Below are positions 7,937 to 16,814 of a stretch of DNA of 64,000 nt, in pieces. Below the pieces are notes generated by a model that did no database searches, was not told the origin of the DNA, and saw only the letters and a program-made list of their open reading frames with translations. Source of the DNA: Paenibacillus piri. Lineage in GTDB: Bacteria > Bacillota > Bacilli > Paenibacillales > NBRC-103111. Each line of letters starts with the position of its first letter. Position 1 is the first letter of the stretch. The position numbers and the translations under genes are program-made. The DNA lies in the NCBI RefSeq assembly GCF_004354045.1, contig NZ_SMRT01000018.1:111760-175759 (forward strand), given 5' to 3'.

Positions 7937-8488
7937 TCATGTACTGGAATAACTCAAATAGCTCATTGCGATCCTCAGGGCAAAATAAGGGATTTGACCC
8001 AGAAGCTCGTCCAGTTTAGTCTCCAGTTCTTCAAGTTTGTTTGCAGCTTTGTTAATATTGTTTATTGAGCTATCGTACCCGTCCCTCAATGCTCCACTGT
8101 CTCTCTTGAAACCAAGAGAAGTTGGATATATTGATTTGGTTAGTTCTAAGACCGCCTTCGCGTAGTCCTGAATTTCTTTTTGAGCATCATGTTCTAATCG
8201 TTGTATCAAGAAATGAGCAACCGATTGAACGGACGCTGTCCAGTACCAACGGACATACATTCCATATGAAGGTAAGAACAATCGAGCTTGTTCAGCGCAA
8301 ATTCCATCTGCTAATGCCTGCTCATACTTTTTCATCCCTAGCTCGATATACGACAACAATTCCTGCGTATGTTTCTCACCAAGTTCCCAAGAAATTATGT
8401 CTCCGCCGCCCTGTTTGGAATTCTCAGGCTTAGATCTCCATTCATCCGCTTTTGGGTATAAAAAACTGGCTCTTCGGTTATGTATCAC
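7937..8488 (-). pseudogene. thyX: Truncated FAD-dependent thymidylate synthase (ThyX) remnant
   Basis: 183 residues whose middle matches the C-terminal half of flavin-dependent thymidylate synthase. EWRSKPENSKQGGGD, then ICAEQARLFLPSYGMYVRWYWTASVQSVAHFL, then AQKEIQDYAKAV follow the ThyX order. The N-terminal half and the RHRxxSxNExSxRY flavin/dUMP motif are missing, and a stop lies just upstream. The last 60 residues are not ThyX-like and read through a family A repeat (8059-8091). It has therefore lost both ends and is unlikely to be active. Confidence 0.75.
8059..8091. repeat. Dispersed repeat family A, copy 7, inside the ThyX remnant
   Basis: TTGTTTATTGAGCTATCGTA followed by CCCGTCCCTCAATG, lying in frame in the ThyX remnant. 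Confidence 0.65.
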
Positions 8489-8501
8489 CCGACAAATTGT
8501 T

Positions 8502-8519
8502 ACACATTATATAATGTGT
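8502..8519. other. Perfect 18-bp palindrome
   Basis: ACACATTATATAATGTGT lies at the broken 5' end of the ThyX remnant. It could be an operator left from the lost gene or a junction mark. Confidence 0.4.
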
Positions 8520-8607
8520 TTTTTCGATCATCAAATAAATAAGTTCTTAAAATGTGGGATTGCATGGTTTAAACTGCCCCCAAAATTGAATACAAGCAGC
8601 AGTAAGT

Positions 8608-8647
8608 AAGGAAGCTTACACTCGATAGAGTGTGGCTTCCTTTTTTT
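8608..8647 (+). terminator. Rho-independent terminator (plus strand)
   Basis: Stem AAGGAAGC/GCTTCCTT with an inner ACACTC/GAGTGT pairing, then seven T. No intact plus-strand gene precedes it, so its gene has probably decayed. Confidence 0.7.
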
Positions 8648-8689
8648 GAGAGCAGATTCAATATATTCAATTTCACCTATATTGGGGTT

Positions 8690-9463
8690 TTATCCGCCAG
8701 CGAGCGCCTCCCCGGTTTCGAGCAACGTCTTCAAGCCCGAAAGCACAATCGGAAATCCGTTTTCAATAATTTTAGCGGTATGAGCGGCTTGTTCTAATTC
8801 ATCATGCACAACGGTTACGAGGGTTACGCCCTTAAGCTCGGCATGTGAACCGATTTCCCACGTAATACGTATCGGGGTGTCGTTTTCCGTACCCGGAAAC
8901 GAAACAAATCGCCACCTCATCACGAGTTTACTCGGAGGATCCATGTCGAGAATAATCCCTTCCGCTCTCTTCTCTTCCCCGTTCCATAGTTCGAATGGAG
9001 ATTCGATTTGCCAATCGGACCGGATGGCGCAATTGTGCCAAAATTTCGATGTCTTGGCTGGATCCGTAATGGCTTGCCAAACTTGTTCCGGAGTTGCTTT
9101 AATCGCTATCCGATTTACATGACGGGGTGTGTTTTCCATTTTCGTTTCACGCTCCAGTTCGTTTTGAAGGGATGTTAATCCGATCACCCAAGATTCGGTG
9201 TACTTGCTTACCCATCGCTCATAAATTTGACGTATAGGTACCGCATTCAAATAATGAAGCTTTTCACGGCCTACTTTTCTAGTCGTAATAAGCCCGGCTT
9301 CCTCCAATATATTTAGATGCTTCATGACACCGAATCGAGACATGTCGAGCGGCGCGCAAAGCTCATTCAGCGTCTGCCCGTTCGAGGCATAAAGCAGATC
9401 CAAAAGCGTACGGCGGCTGGGATCCGCAAGCGCCTTGAATATATCTTTTTCCAATTGAAACAC
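8690..9463 (-). CDS. ArsR-type HTH fused to AHSA1/SRPBCC domain
   Basis: 257 residues in two parts. Residues 1-90 are an ArsR winged helix (ALADPSRRTLLDLL, then LNELCAPLDMSRFGVMKHLNILEEAGLI). Residues 112-255 are an AHSA1-type START-like cavity domain (IKATPEQVWQAITDPAKTSKFW, ending in a GFPIVLSGLKTLLETGE helix). Such one-protein fusions occur in Bacillales and probably bind a hydrophobic ligand to change DNA binding. The gene is divergent from the nitroreductase, and the palindrome in the shared promoter is the likely operator. Confidence 0.85.
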   Translation of the reverse strand: MFQLEKDIFKALADPSRRTLLDLLYASNGQTLNELCAPLDMSRFGVMKHLNILEEAGLITTRKVGREKLHYLNAVPIRQIYERWVSKYTESWVIGLTSLQNELERETKMENTPRHVNRIAIKATPEQVWQAITDPAKTSKFWHNCAIRSDWQIESPFELWNGEEKRAEGIILDMDPPSKLVMRWRFVSFPGTENDTPIRITWEIGSHAELKGVTLVTVVHDELEQAAHTAKIIENGFPIVLSGLKTLLETGEALAGG

Positions 9464-9502
9464 CTTCTCTTCTTGTCGAGCTGAAAAAATGATTTAAACC
9501 GC

Positions 9503-9532
9503 TTGACATGTTACCATTCAGTAACATATGAT
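9503..9532 (+). promoter_or_regulatory. SigA promoter whose spacer is a palindromic operator
   Basis: TTGACA (9503-9508), an 18-bp spacer and TATGAT (9527-9532). The spacer is exactly the inverted repeat TGTTAC-CATTCA-GTAACA. It drives the nitroreductase, and a repressor bound there would block RNA polymerase. The adjacent ArsR-AHSA1 protein is the natural candidate. Confidence 0.75.
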
Positions 9533-9636
9533 AAAGATATCATAAGTGACTTTATAGTCACATGATAGCACAAACGGATTTGTTTGTCAGCCGGCGGCAT
9601 GCAAATCGCGTTAAAAATGAACAGGAGCTGATCTTT

Positions 9637-10254
9637 GTGGGAACGACTTCAACATTACAGAATCGCATTTCCGCTAGTGCTTTCGATCCCGAAGGTCGGA
9701 TTGCCCGGGAAGATTTGCTTGCTTTTGTCGAACTCGCCGTCAAAGCGCCTTCAGGCTTTAACCTTCAGCCTTGGCACTTTCTTATCATCGACGACAAAGA
9801 TAAAAAGGAAGCTCTACGTACCGCCGCCTTCGGCCAGCAAAAAATTACTGATGCTGCGGCATCTGTAATTGTGTTGGCGAATTTGCAGGCTTATGAGCGT
9901 GCTGAGCAAATAGCGGATGATCTCGTAACAAAACAGTATACTCCAGAAGCATACAAGGAAAAAGTGATCAGTTCCATTCGCTCATATCATGTAAATTCGC
10001 CTGACAAATATAAAGAGGAAGTGATCATTGCCGCTTCTTCTGCGGCATACGGCTTTCAACTCGCCGCATTTGAACACGGCTACGGGGTAACTCCCATTGG
10101 CGGATTTGATCCGGCTGCAGTTTCCGAGACGTTCGGCATCCCGGCTCACTTGAAACCCATTTTAATTATCGCCGTTGGCCTCTCCCCGGTGGAGACGAAG
10201 CAGCGCAAGTTCCGCTTCCCAGTGGAAGAAGTATCTTCTTTTAACGCAATCTGA
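9637..10254 (+). CDS. Nitroreductase-family flavoprotein
   Basis: 205 residues of the FMN-dependent nitroreductase family, which reduces nitroaromatics, quinones or enones with NAD(P)H. Visible are LQNRISASAFDPEG (degenerate R-R-S FMN motif), VKAPSGFNLQPWHFLII at about residues 42-58, the AYGFQLAAFEHGYG helix and the GIPAHLKPILIIAVG strand. The GTG at 9637 is chosen because AGGAG lies 9 nt before it and family similarity begins there; an ATG at 9562 would add 25 unrelated residues. It lies divergent from the ArsR-AHSA1 regulator under the palindromic promoter. Confidence 0.88.
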   Translation: MGTTSTLQNRISASAFDPEGRIAREDLLAFVELAVKAPSGFNLQPWHFLIIDDKDKKEALRTAAFGQQKITDAAASVIVLANLQAYERAEQIADDLVTKQYTPEAYKEKVISSIRSYHVNSPDKYKEEVIIAASSAAYGFQLAAFEHGYGVTPIGGFDPAAVSETFGIPAHLKPILIIAVGLSPVETKQRKFRFPVEEVSSFNAI

Positions 10255-10343
10255 CAGACTGGCTGCCCATCTGCAGACCGTTTACGGAATCATACAACGA
10301 AATGAGAAAACAGTGAAACGCACATACAGAGGAGGAATAACCA

Positions 10344-10790
10344 ATGAGCGACTTTCAAAACATTGTTGATCGCTTCGAGATTGAGGCGCTGCGCGGCGAG
10401 TTCACCGACACGGTGATGATGCGCGACCCCGACCGCCTTGCGTCGCTGTTCACGGAGGACGGCGTGTGGCGGATTCCCCAACTCGCCGAATTCGTCGGCC
10501 GGGAGCAGATTCGCGCCGGGAGCAAGCGGCTACAGAGTCAGTGGGACTATTTCGTACAAACTACACACCCGGGCACGATCCAGCTCGAGGGCGATACCGC
10601 AGTCGGCCGTGCCTACATCTCAGAGCTCGCGCGCCTGCGCGACGGTAGAAGCGGGCTGAACTACGCCGTGTACCATGACCGCTACCAGCGCACAAAGAAC
10701 GGCTGGAAGTTCGCCGAGCGTGTCTACGAGGTCAGATACCTCGACTCCACGCCGCTTTCAGGCTCGGCGCAGATCGACTCACATGTGTAG
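10344..10790 (+). CDS. SnoaL-like (NTF2-fold) protein
   Basis: 148 residues with the cone-shaped alpha+beta barrel of SnoaL/NTF2-like proteins. The N-terminal helix EALRGEFTDTVMMRDPDRLASLFTEDGVWRIP and the WKFAERVYEVRYLD ending are typical. Family members are ring cyclases, hydrolases or small-molecule binders. AGGAGG lies 9-10 nt before the ATG. Base composition is much more GC-rich than its neighbours and codons favour C or G in the third position, like actinobacterial or proteobacterial genes, which suggests recent transfer. Confidence 0.82.
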   Translation: MSDFQNIVDRFEIEALRGEFTDTVMMRDPDRLASLFTEDGVWRIPQLAEFVGREQIRAGSKRLQSQWDYFVQTTHPGTIQLEGDTAVGRAYISELARLRDGRSGLNYAVYHDRYQRTKNGWKFAERVYEVRYLDSTPLSGSAQIDSHV

Positions 10791-11048
10791 GAGTCGGTGT
10801 TCTCGGCGCCCCGCTGCGGGGCCTGATCGTCAGATTCGGCACCAGCAAATATTCGCTGAACTGGTTCCTTATATAGTAAGCCACGTTCCGATGACTCCAT
10901 TTCGGATTCGGGTAAATTTTTAAAATCATGCTAAGAGCCGCGTCAAGAAGCAATACAAAAATTTGCGATAGATTTGTCGTAATCGATCGATAGAACGCAG
11001 AGGACCCACCCCATGGCAGGTATTACCAAGACTTTTTTGCAAAGATAT

Positions 11049-11075
11049 GAGTGCTATTAAGCACTCTTTCTTTGT
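11049..11075 (+). terminator. Weak terminator-like hairpin
   Basis: GAGTGC-TATTAA-GCACTC followed by TTTCTTTG. It could end the nitroreductase/SnoaL transcript. The gap 10791-11453 contains no supported gene; it holds this hairpin and a family A repeat. Confidence 0.4.
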
Positions 11076-11127
11076 TTATCGATATGGGACATAGACTTCA
11101 TTATTTATGACGTCAGGCAGTTACCAG

Positions 11128-11264
11128 CTAACGTAGTTGCGGAAGGGTAACGAGGCTGCCGATCGAAACCGGGCAGCCTCGTTGTGTAGTTTATTGAGCT
11201 CTTGTGTCAACTCCCGACAGCCTTCACGTTGTTGTTGAGCTATCGTTCCCCGTTAGCGGAACGA
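11128..11264. repeat. Dispersed repeat family A, double copy 8
   Basis: A perfect 12-bp stem AACGAGGCTGCC/GGCAGCCTCGTT (11149-11183), then TTTATTGAGCT, and 40 bp later a second right half TTGTTGAGCTATCGTTCCCC with GTTAGCGGAACG. It looks like two overlapping copies. Confidence 0.75.
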
Positions 11265-11453
11265 ATGATTACAGCTTGCACTACAAACGTTTGCCACAAC
11301 ACACTACACAGAAGAGTTCTCATGGGCACCATCCTCAGAGAGCTCGTTTCTTTGCAAAGAATCTAAAAGATTTGTCAGAGCATATGCTAGATAACTCCGC
11401 TTTCAACCGATTCCTCGCATATAACGATTTTATCATTGGAGTGTGCAATATTA

Positions 11454-12008
11454 TTAGTTCCCATCCAAATGATAAATTAGTTGTACAACGCCTGAGGAGA
11501 ACGTTCTTGTATTAACCATTTTTAAATTCAACCTCTGTTTTATATCCACAAACAGCGGTTTCCCTTCTCCCAAAACAACAGGGTGAACAGATAATCTAAA
11601 TTCATCAACAAGTCCTAAATTGATAAAAGTTGTAATAAGACTTGCTCCACCATATAGCCAGATGTCTTTACCAGGCTTATTCTTTAATTTATTTATTTCT
11701 TCAAGAATACTATCATTTATGAATGTTGCTTTATTATCAGTCCCCTTTTGCGTCCTGGAAAACACATATTTCTCTTTACTATGAACCAATTCCCAAAATT
11801 CTTTTTCAGAATCCGTATGTTCAATTTCCGGAGTAAATTGTCCCCATAAATCATAGCTTTTTCTTCCATATAAAATTGTATCAATTTGATTCAAAAAATT
11901 AATAAACCCCATCTCAGAGTCCATAATGCACCAATCAACTTCACCATTTTTCCCTTCAATAAAACCATCTAAAGTAACCGCTAAATCTAAAATTATTTTT
12001 CGTTTCAT
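11454..12008 (-). CDS. Dihydrofolate-reductase-like (RibD C-terminal domain) protein
   Basis: 184 residues of the RibD_C/DfrA-like fold (YyaP/YwjB type). The N-terminus IILDLAVTLDGFIEGKNGEVDW, the ILYGRKSYDLW segment and DIWLYGGASLITTFINLGLVDEFRLSVHPVVLGEGKPLF are all characteristic. Members bind NADPH and reduce a pterin- or pyrimidine-like substrate that is rarely known. AAGGAG lies 9 nt before the ATG. Single AT-rich gene. Confidence 0.88.
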   Translation of the reverse strand: MKRKIILDLAVTLDGFIEGKNGEVDWCIMDSEMGFINFLNQIDTILYGRKSYDLWGQFTPEIEHTDSEKEFWELVHSKEKYVFSRTQKGTDNKATFINDSILEEINKLKNKPGKDIWLYGGASLITTFINLGLVDEFRLSVHPVVLGEGKPLFVDIKQRLNLKMVNTRTFSSGVVQLIYHLDGN

Positions 12009-12261
12009 GATTTGATACTCCTTTCGTTAATCTACCACCTATTATAGACCTCAAATACGCCACCTTATGTCATATTAATAAAAGAGAGGATATCTTTTTA
12101 ACAATGCTGTCCGTCAGAGCGATTCCCTAAAAGCAGAGTTGATCTGCTATACTTTGTGGGGAACGTCGATGAAGATACATTCGTGTTTTTGATGTAGCTT
12201 TTTTTGCAATATCAGAATTGTTCAGCTCCGCTGAAAACATATGAATTCTGTTATTATAAAA

Positions 12262-12292
12262 AAAGCTTGAATTCACTGGGAATTCAAGCTTT
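12262..12292 (-). terminator. Terminator of the deo operon
   Basis: A perfect 13-bp stem AAAGCTTGAATTC/GAATTCAAGCTTT with a T-run on the minus strand, seven bases past the pdp stop. Confidence 0.88.
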
Positions 12293-12299
12293 CTTTATA

Positions 12300-13601
12300 T
12301 TATTTCGTTACAATTCCATGAACCAAGACTGGTGCTTTGGCATGTACTGCAATCCGAATATTGGCATAAATCATATCGACGACTTCCTGCACATCTTGAC
12401 GGTTAGCATGAATCGTTACTAAAGAGTCGCCTACTTTAACAGGATCGCCAATCTTCTTGTTCAACATCAAACCTACAGCGAGGTCGATTTCGGATTCCTT
12501 GGTCGCACGTCCAGCTCCAAGCAGCATGGCCGCTGTGCCAATCTCGTCCGCGATGATCTCAGCTACAACGCCATCTTCCTTAGCCAATACTTCGATTTGA
12601 TAAGCGGCTTGAGGAAGCTTCTCGGGATGATCGACAACATTTGGGTCTCCACCCTGATTTTCAATAAACGACTTGAATTTCTCCAACGCCTTGCCGTTAC
12701 GAATCACTTCCTTTAGCTTCTCCTCTGCATCTTCAAGCGAGGTAGCTTTATTCGCCAAGAATACCATTTGACGACCAAGCGCTAAGCACAGCTCCTCCAA
12801 ATCCTTCGGCCCTTTCCCTTGCAGGGTATCAATGGCCTCTTTAACCTCCAGTGCATTTCCGATCGCATAGCCGAGCGGCTGGCTCATGTCGGAGATTACC
12901 GCCATGGTTTTTCGGCCAACCATGTTGCCGATGCGAACCATAGACTGAGCGAGCTCCTTGGCATCCTCCGCTGTTTTCATAAATGCACCCGCGCCTGTTT
13001 TGACATCCAGTACGATAGCGTCAGAGCCAGCGGCGATTTTTTTACACATTATGGAGCTTGCAATTAATGGAATGGAATTCACCGTTCCCGTTACGTCGCG
13101 GAGTGCATACAGCTTCTTGTCTGCCGGAGTCAGGTTGCCTGTTTGACCGATAACCGCAATTTTATTACGGTTCACCAAATCCACGAATTGCTCCTTGCTG
13201 ATCTCTACGTGGAACCCTTCGATGGCTTCGAGCTTGTCGATTGTTCCACCCGTGTGTCCAAGACCGCGTCCGGACATTTTTGCAACCGGCACATCGAGTG
13301 CCGCAACAAGCGGCGCCAAAACCAACGTCGTAGTATCCCCTACTCCGCCGGTGGAATGCTTGTCAACCTTTACGCCTTCAATAGCGGACAAATCGATGGT
13401 TTCTCCGGAGTTGACCATGGCCATTGTGAGGTCCGCCCGTTCCCGCTCCGTCATATCCTTGAAAAAAACCGCCATTGCCCAAGCACTGATCTGATAATCG
13501 GGAATTTCATTCTTCGTATAGCCTTCGATAATGAAATTGATTTCCTCGGTTGTTAATTCCTTGCCGTCACGTTTTTTCTCGATTAGATCTACCATTCTCA
13601 T
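12300..13601 (-). CDS. pdp: Pyrimidine-nucleoside phosphorylase
   Basis: 433 residues of the thymidine/pyrimidine phosphorylase family. It splits uridine, thymidine and deoxyuridine with phosphate to give the base and (deoxy)ribose-1-phosphate. The phosphate-binding signature KHSTGGVGDTTTLVLAPLVA starts at residue 81, and MSGRGLGHTGGTIDKLE follows. The C-terminal alpha/beta domain is complete. Last gene of the deo operon, about 50 bp after deoD. The product sugar feeds DeoB and then DeoC. Confidence 0.97.
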   Translation of the reverse strand: MRMVDLIEKKRDGKELTTEEINFIIEGYTKNEIPDYQISAWAMAVFFKDMTERERADLTMAMVNSGETIDLSAIEGVKVDKHSTGGVGDTTTLVLAPLVAALDVPVAKMSGRGLGHTGGTIDKLEAIEGFHVEISKEQFVDLVNRNKIAVIGQTGNLTPADKKLYALRDVTGTVNSIPLIASSIMCKKIAAGSDAIVLDVKTGAGAFMKTAEDAKELAQSMVRIGNMVGRKTMAVISDMSQPLGYAIGNALEVKEAIDTLQGKGPKDLEELCLALGRQMVFLANKATSLEDAEEKLKEVIRNGKALEKFKSFIENQGGDPNVVDHPEKLPQAAYQIEVLAKEDGVVAEIIADEIGTAAMLLGAGRATKESEIDLAVGLMLNKKIGDPVKVGDSLVTIHANRQDVQEVVDMIYANIRIAVHAKAPVLVHGIVTK

Positions 13602-13654
13602 CGTCCTGTCTCTCCTCCGCTTGTATATTTGAACAGATCTATGGTATTCAACTT

Positions 13655-14362
13655 TTATAAAGAAACCGCCGTATCTAAGGCTACTTCCATCATCTCGTTA
13701 AATGTATTTTGACGTTCCTCAGCCGTCGTTTCTTCCCCAGTCAGCAAATGATCGCTTACGGTCAGAATCGTCAATGCGTTGACGCCGAATTTGGCTGCGA
13801 GCGTATAAAGTGCGGTCGTTTCCATCTCGACGCCTAAAACTCCATGATCCATAAGCTTTTGAACAATGGCTTTATCGTCACGATAAAATACATCCGAGCT
13901 AAAAATATTGCCCACGTGCAGCTTCAAGCCTTTAGCCATGCCACGCTCATACGCCGCTTTCAAAAGCGGAAAGCTGGCGATCGGGGAGAAATCGAAGCCT
14001 CCGAACACATGGCGGTTTATGCTTGAATCCGTGCAGGAGGCTTGAGCCAGGATAACGTCACGAACATGTACATGCTCTTGCATCGCGCCGCAGGTGCCTA
14101 CACGGAATAAATTTTTCACTCCGTATTGGCTGATCAGCTCATTAGCATAGATGCTGATGGAAGGTATCCCCATTCCCGATCCTTGTACAGAAATTCGTTT
14201 GCCTTGATACGTTCCCGTGAAGCCAAGCATCCCGCGAACCTGATTGTAGCAAATTACATCCTCAAGATACGTCTCAGCTATATATTTTGCACGCAGCGGA
14301 TCGCCGGGAAGCAGAATCGTCTCCGCAATCTCACCTTGGTTAGCTCCAATATGAACACTCAT
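13655..14362 (-). CDS. deoD: Purine-nucleoside phosphorylase, DeoD type
   Basis: 235 residues of the hexameric PNP family that phosphorolyses (deoxy)adenosine, inosine and guanosine. Key features are GEIAETILLPGDPLRAKYIAE at the N-terminus, FRVGTCGAM near residue 86 (phosphate site), VEMETTALYTLA near 179 and the catalytic Asp in TVSDHLLTGE near 203. AGGAGG precedes the ATG. Sits between deoB and pdp in the salvage operon. Confidence 0.97.
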   Translation of the reverse strand: MSVHIGANQGEIAETILLPGDPLRAKYIAETYLEDVICYNQVRGMLGFTGTYQGKRISVQGSGMGIPSISIYANELISQYGVKNLFRVGTCGAMQEHVHVRDVILAQASCTDSSINRHVFGGFDFSPIASFPLLKAAYERGMAKGLKLHVGNIFSSDVFYRDDKAIVQKLMDHGVLGVEMETTALYTLAAKFGVNALTILTVSDHLLTGEETTAEERQNTFNEMMEVALDTAVSL

Positions 14363-14381
14363 CCAAGTTGCCTCCTAAATC

Positions 14382-15563
14382 TTATTTCAATTCCTTCAAA
14401 AAGCTAGTGCCATGCTCCGGTAAGGCTACGCCAAAGTTCTCAGCGACGGTTGCCCCGATATCGGCAAATGTTTTGCGAAGCAGAAGCTCTTGTCCACCCT
14501 GTTTAAAACGAGGCGAGTAGACAAGCAGCGGCACGTATTCACGGGTATGGTCGGATCCTCGATAAGTCGGGTCATTACCGTGATCAGCGGTAATAATCAA
14601 CAGGTCGTCAGCCTTCAGCTTGGTGAATATTTCCGGAAGCCGCGCATCGAATTCCTCCAGTGCTTGTCCATATCCCTGCGGGTCGCGACGATGACCGTAT
14701 AAAGCATCGAAATCAACGAGGTTAATGAAGCTGAGTCCTGTGAAGGATTCGTCCAAAACTGCGACCAATTTATCCATGCCATCCATATTGGAAACAGTAC
14801 GGATCGCTTTGGTAACTCCTTCGCCGTCATAAATGTCAGATATTTTTCCTAATGCAATGACATCGAAGCCTGCGTCCTTCAGTGTGTTCATGGAAGTCGG
14901 GCCGAATGGCTTCAACGCATAGTCATGTCGGTTCGCCGTACGGGTAAAGTGCCCCGCTTCGCCAACGAACGGACGTGCAATGATTCGCCCTAGCATATAA
15001 GGATCGTCAAGCGTAATTTCGCGGCAAAACCCGCAAATCTCATACAGCTCTTTTAGCGGGACTACATCCTCATGAGCGGCGATTTGGAGAACGGAATCTG
15101 CTGATGTATATACGATCAGTGCCCCCGTCTTGACGTGCTCTTCTCCAAGCTCGGCAATAATTTCCGTGCCGCTGGCTGGCTTGTTGCCAATGACTTTACG
15201 GCCGGTCTTCGCTTCAATTCGTGAAATCAGCTCTGCTGGGAAACCGTCGGGAAACACTCTGAACGGAGTATCGATTCGAAGACCCATAATTTCCCAGTGG
15301 CCTGTCATCGTATCCTTGCCGCTGGAGGCTTCCTGCATCTTAGTTAAATAAGCCATCGGCTTCTCTGCTTTAGGAACGCCTTGAATTTCCCGAATATTGG
15401 ACAATCCTAGCTTGGCCATATTAGGCATATTCAATCCCCCACGCTCGCGGGCTATATGGCCGAGCGTATCCACATCGTAATCGTCAAACTTAGCGGCGTC
15501 CGGAGCCTCTCCGATCCCAACCGAATCCATGACGATGAGATGAATTCTTTTAAAATCAACCAT
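14382..15563 (-). CDS. deoB: Phosphopentomutase
   Basis: 393 residues of the alkaline-phosphatase superfamily. It converts (deoxy)ribose-1-phosphate to the 5-phosphate. The N-terminal metal site VMDSVGIGEAPD is at residues 11-22, DTMTGHWE near 96 contains the phosphorylated Thr, and TADHGNDPTYRGSDHTREYVP near 325 carries the second metal site. AAGGAG precedes the ATG. Third enzyme step of the operon; product goes to DeoC or the pentose phosphate pathway. Confidence 0.97.
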   Translation of the reverse strand: MVDFKRIHLIVMDSVGIGEAPDAAKFDDYDVDTLGHIARERGGLNMPNMAKLGLSNIREIQGVPKAEKPMAYLTKMQEASSGKDTMTGHWEIMGLRIDTPFRVFPDGFPAELISRIEAKTGRKVIGNKPASGTEIIAELGEEHVKTGALIVYTSADSVLQIAAHEDVVPLKELYEICGFCREITLDDPYMLGRIIARPFVGEAGHFTRTANRHDYALKPFGPTSMNTLKDAGFDVIALGKISDIYDGEGVTKAIRTVSNMDGMDKLVAVLDESFTGLSFINLVDFDALYGHRRDPQGYGQALEEFDARLPEIFTKLKADDLLIITADHGNDPTYRGSDHTREYVPLLVYSPRFKQGGQELLLRKTFADIGATVAENFGVALPEHGTSFLKELK

Positions 15564-15593
15564 TTCAACGGCTCCTTTGTGTTCTAATCTAGA

Positions 15594-16772
15594 TTATAAA
15601 AACAATCCTGCGACCGTAGCCGAAAGCACGCTGACCATAGTTGCTCCGTATAACAGCTTCAGTCCAAAACGAGCTACAACGTTTCCTTGTTTTTCATGAA
15701 GCCCTTTTACAGCACCGGAGATAATGCCGATAGACGAGAAGTTCGCAAATGATACAAGGAATACCGACACGATACCAACCGTCCGCGCTGACAATCCGGT
15801 ATGCTTGCCAAGATCGAGCATAGCTACAAATTCGTTCGAAACCATCTTGGTGGCCATAATGCTTCCTGCCTCAACAGCTTCTTTCCATGGTATCCCCATC
15901 ATGAAGGCAAACGGAGCAAAGATATAGCCGAGCATCTCTTGGAACGAGATTCCGAAGATACCGCTAAAGATCCCGTTAATCATGGCAATAATGGCAACGA
16001 AACCTATAAGCATTGCAGCAACCGTGATCGCTACCTTGAAACCATCCATAATATATTCGCCCAGCATTTCAAAAAAAGACTGCTTTTCATCCTCTTGCAC
16101 CTGAAGGATATCTTCTTCCTTCGAAACAACGTAGGGATTCAAAATCGAAGCAATAATAAATCCGCCGAACAGGTTTAATACGATCGCAGTAACTACGTAT
16201 TTCGGATTGATCATTTGCATGTAGGCGCCAACAATGGACATGGATACAGTAGACATAGCGGAGGCACACAGTGTATATAGACGCTGCTTCGACAGCATGC
16301 CGATTTGTTTTTTCACCGAAATGAATACTTCGGATTGTCCTAGAATCGCGGAAGCTACAGCATTGTAGGATTCCAGTTTACCCATACCGTTTACTTTACT
16401 CAATACAAGACCGATATATTTAATGATGAAAGGCAAGATTTTGGTGTACTGCAGGATACCGATCAGAGCTGAAATAAAAATGATCGGCAGCAGCACATTC
16501 AAGAAGAAAGGGAGTTGTCCTTCATTAGCAATACCGCCGAACACAAAGTTGACGCCCTCCCCTGCATACGACAGAAGCTTCTCGAATATCGACGCAAAGC
16601 CGCCTATGAGGAATTCGCCGACACTTGTATTCAGCAGGGCAAAAGCAAGCAGCGTTTGCAAAACAACCATTATAAACAACGGACGGTAACGAATATTGCG
16701 GCGGTCGTTACTTACTGCGTAGGTTAAAACGAATACTACCAGCACGCCTAAAACAGCAATCAAATATCTCAT
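15594..16772 (-). CDS. nupC: Concentrative nucleoside transporter (NupC/CNT family)
   Basis: 392 residues with about ten membrane helices. CNT signatures include GGIANEGQLPFFLNVLLPIIFISALIGIL, AVASAILGQSEVFISVKKQI near residue 160 and MATKMVSNEFVAMLDLG near 320. Imports nucleosides with H+ or Na+. The start is the ATG at 16772, with GGAGG 8 nt upstream; a TTG at 16787 lies in that ribosome binding site. A cre-like site lies in the 87-bp gap after cdd, so nupC and downstream genes may have an extra CcpA-sensitive signal. Confidence 0.93.
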   Translation of the reverse strand: MRYLIAVLGVLVVFVLTYAVSNDRRNIRYRPLFIMVVLQTLLAFALLNTSVGEFLIGGFASIFEKLLSYAGEGVNFVFGGIANEGQLPFFLNVLLPIIFISALIGILQYTKILPFIIKYIGLVLSKVNGMGKLESYNAVASAILGQSEVFISVKKQIGMLSKQRLYTLCASAMSTVSMSIVGAYMQMINPKYVVTAIVLNLFGGFIIASILNPYVVSKEEDILQVQEDEKQSFFEMLGEYIMDGFKVAITVAAMLIGFVAIIAMINGIFSGIFGISFQEMLGYIFAPFAFMMGIPWKEAVEAGSIMATKMVSNEFVAMLDLGKHTGLSARTVGIVSVFLVSFANFSSIGIISGAVKGLHEKQGNVVARFGLKLLYGATMVSVLSATVAGLFL

Positions 16773-16814
16773 GATGTCATCCTCCAATGTTATTGTAATT
16801 TTAAGTATGCCTAA

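Noticed and set aside
10807..10823. GCCCC/GGGGC hairpin after the SnoaL-like gene
   Set aside because: No T-run; probably a by-product of high GC content.
11204..11515. Plus-strand open frame of 103 codons
   Set aside because: Lies in a family A repeat and the 3' end of the RibD-like gene; no ribosome binding site.
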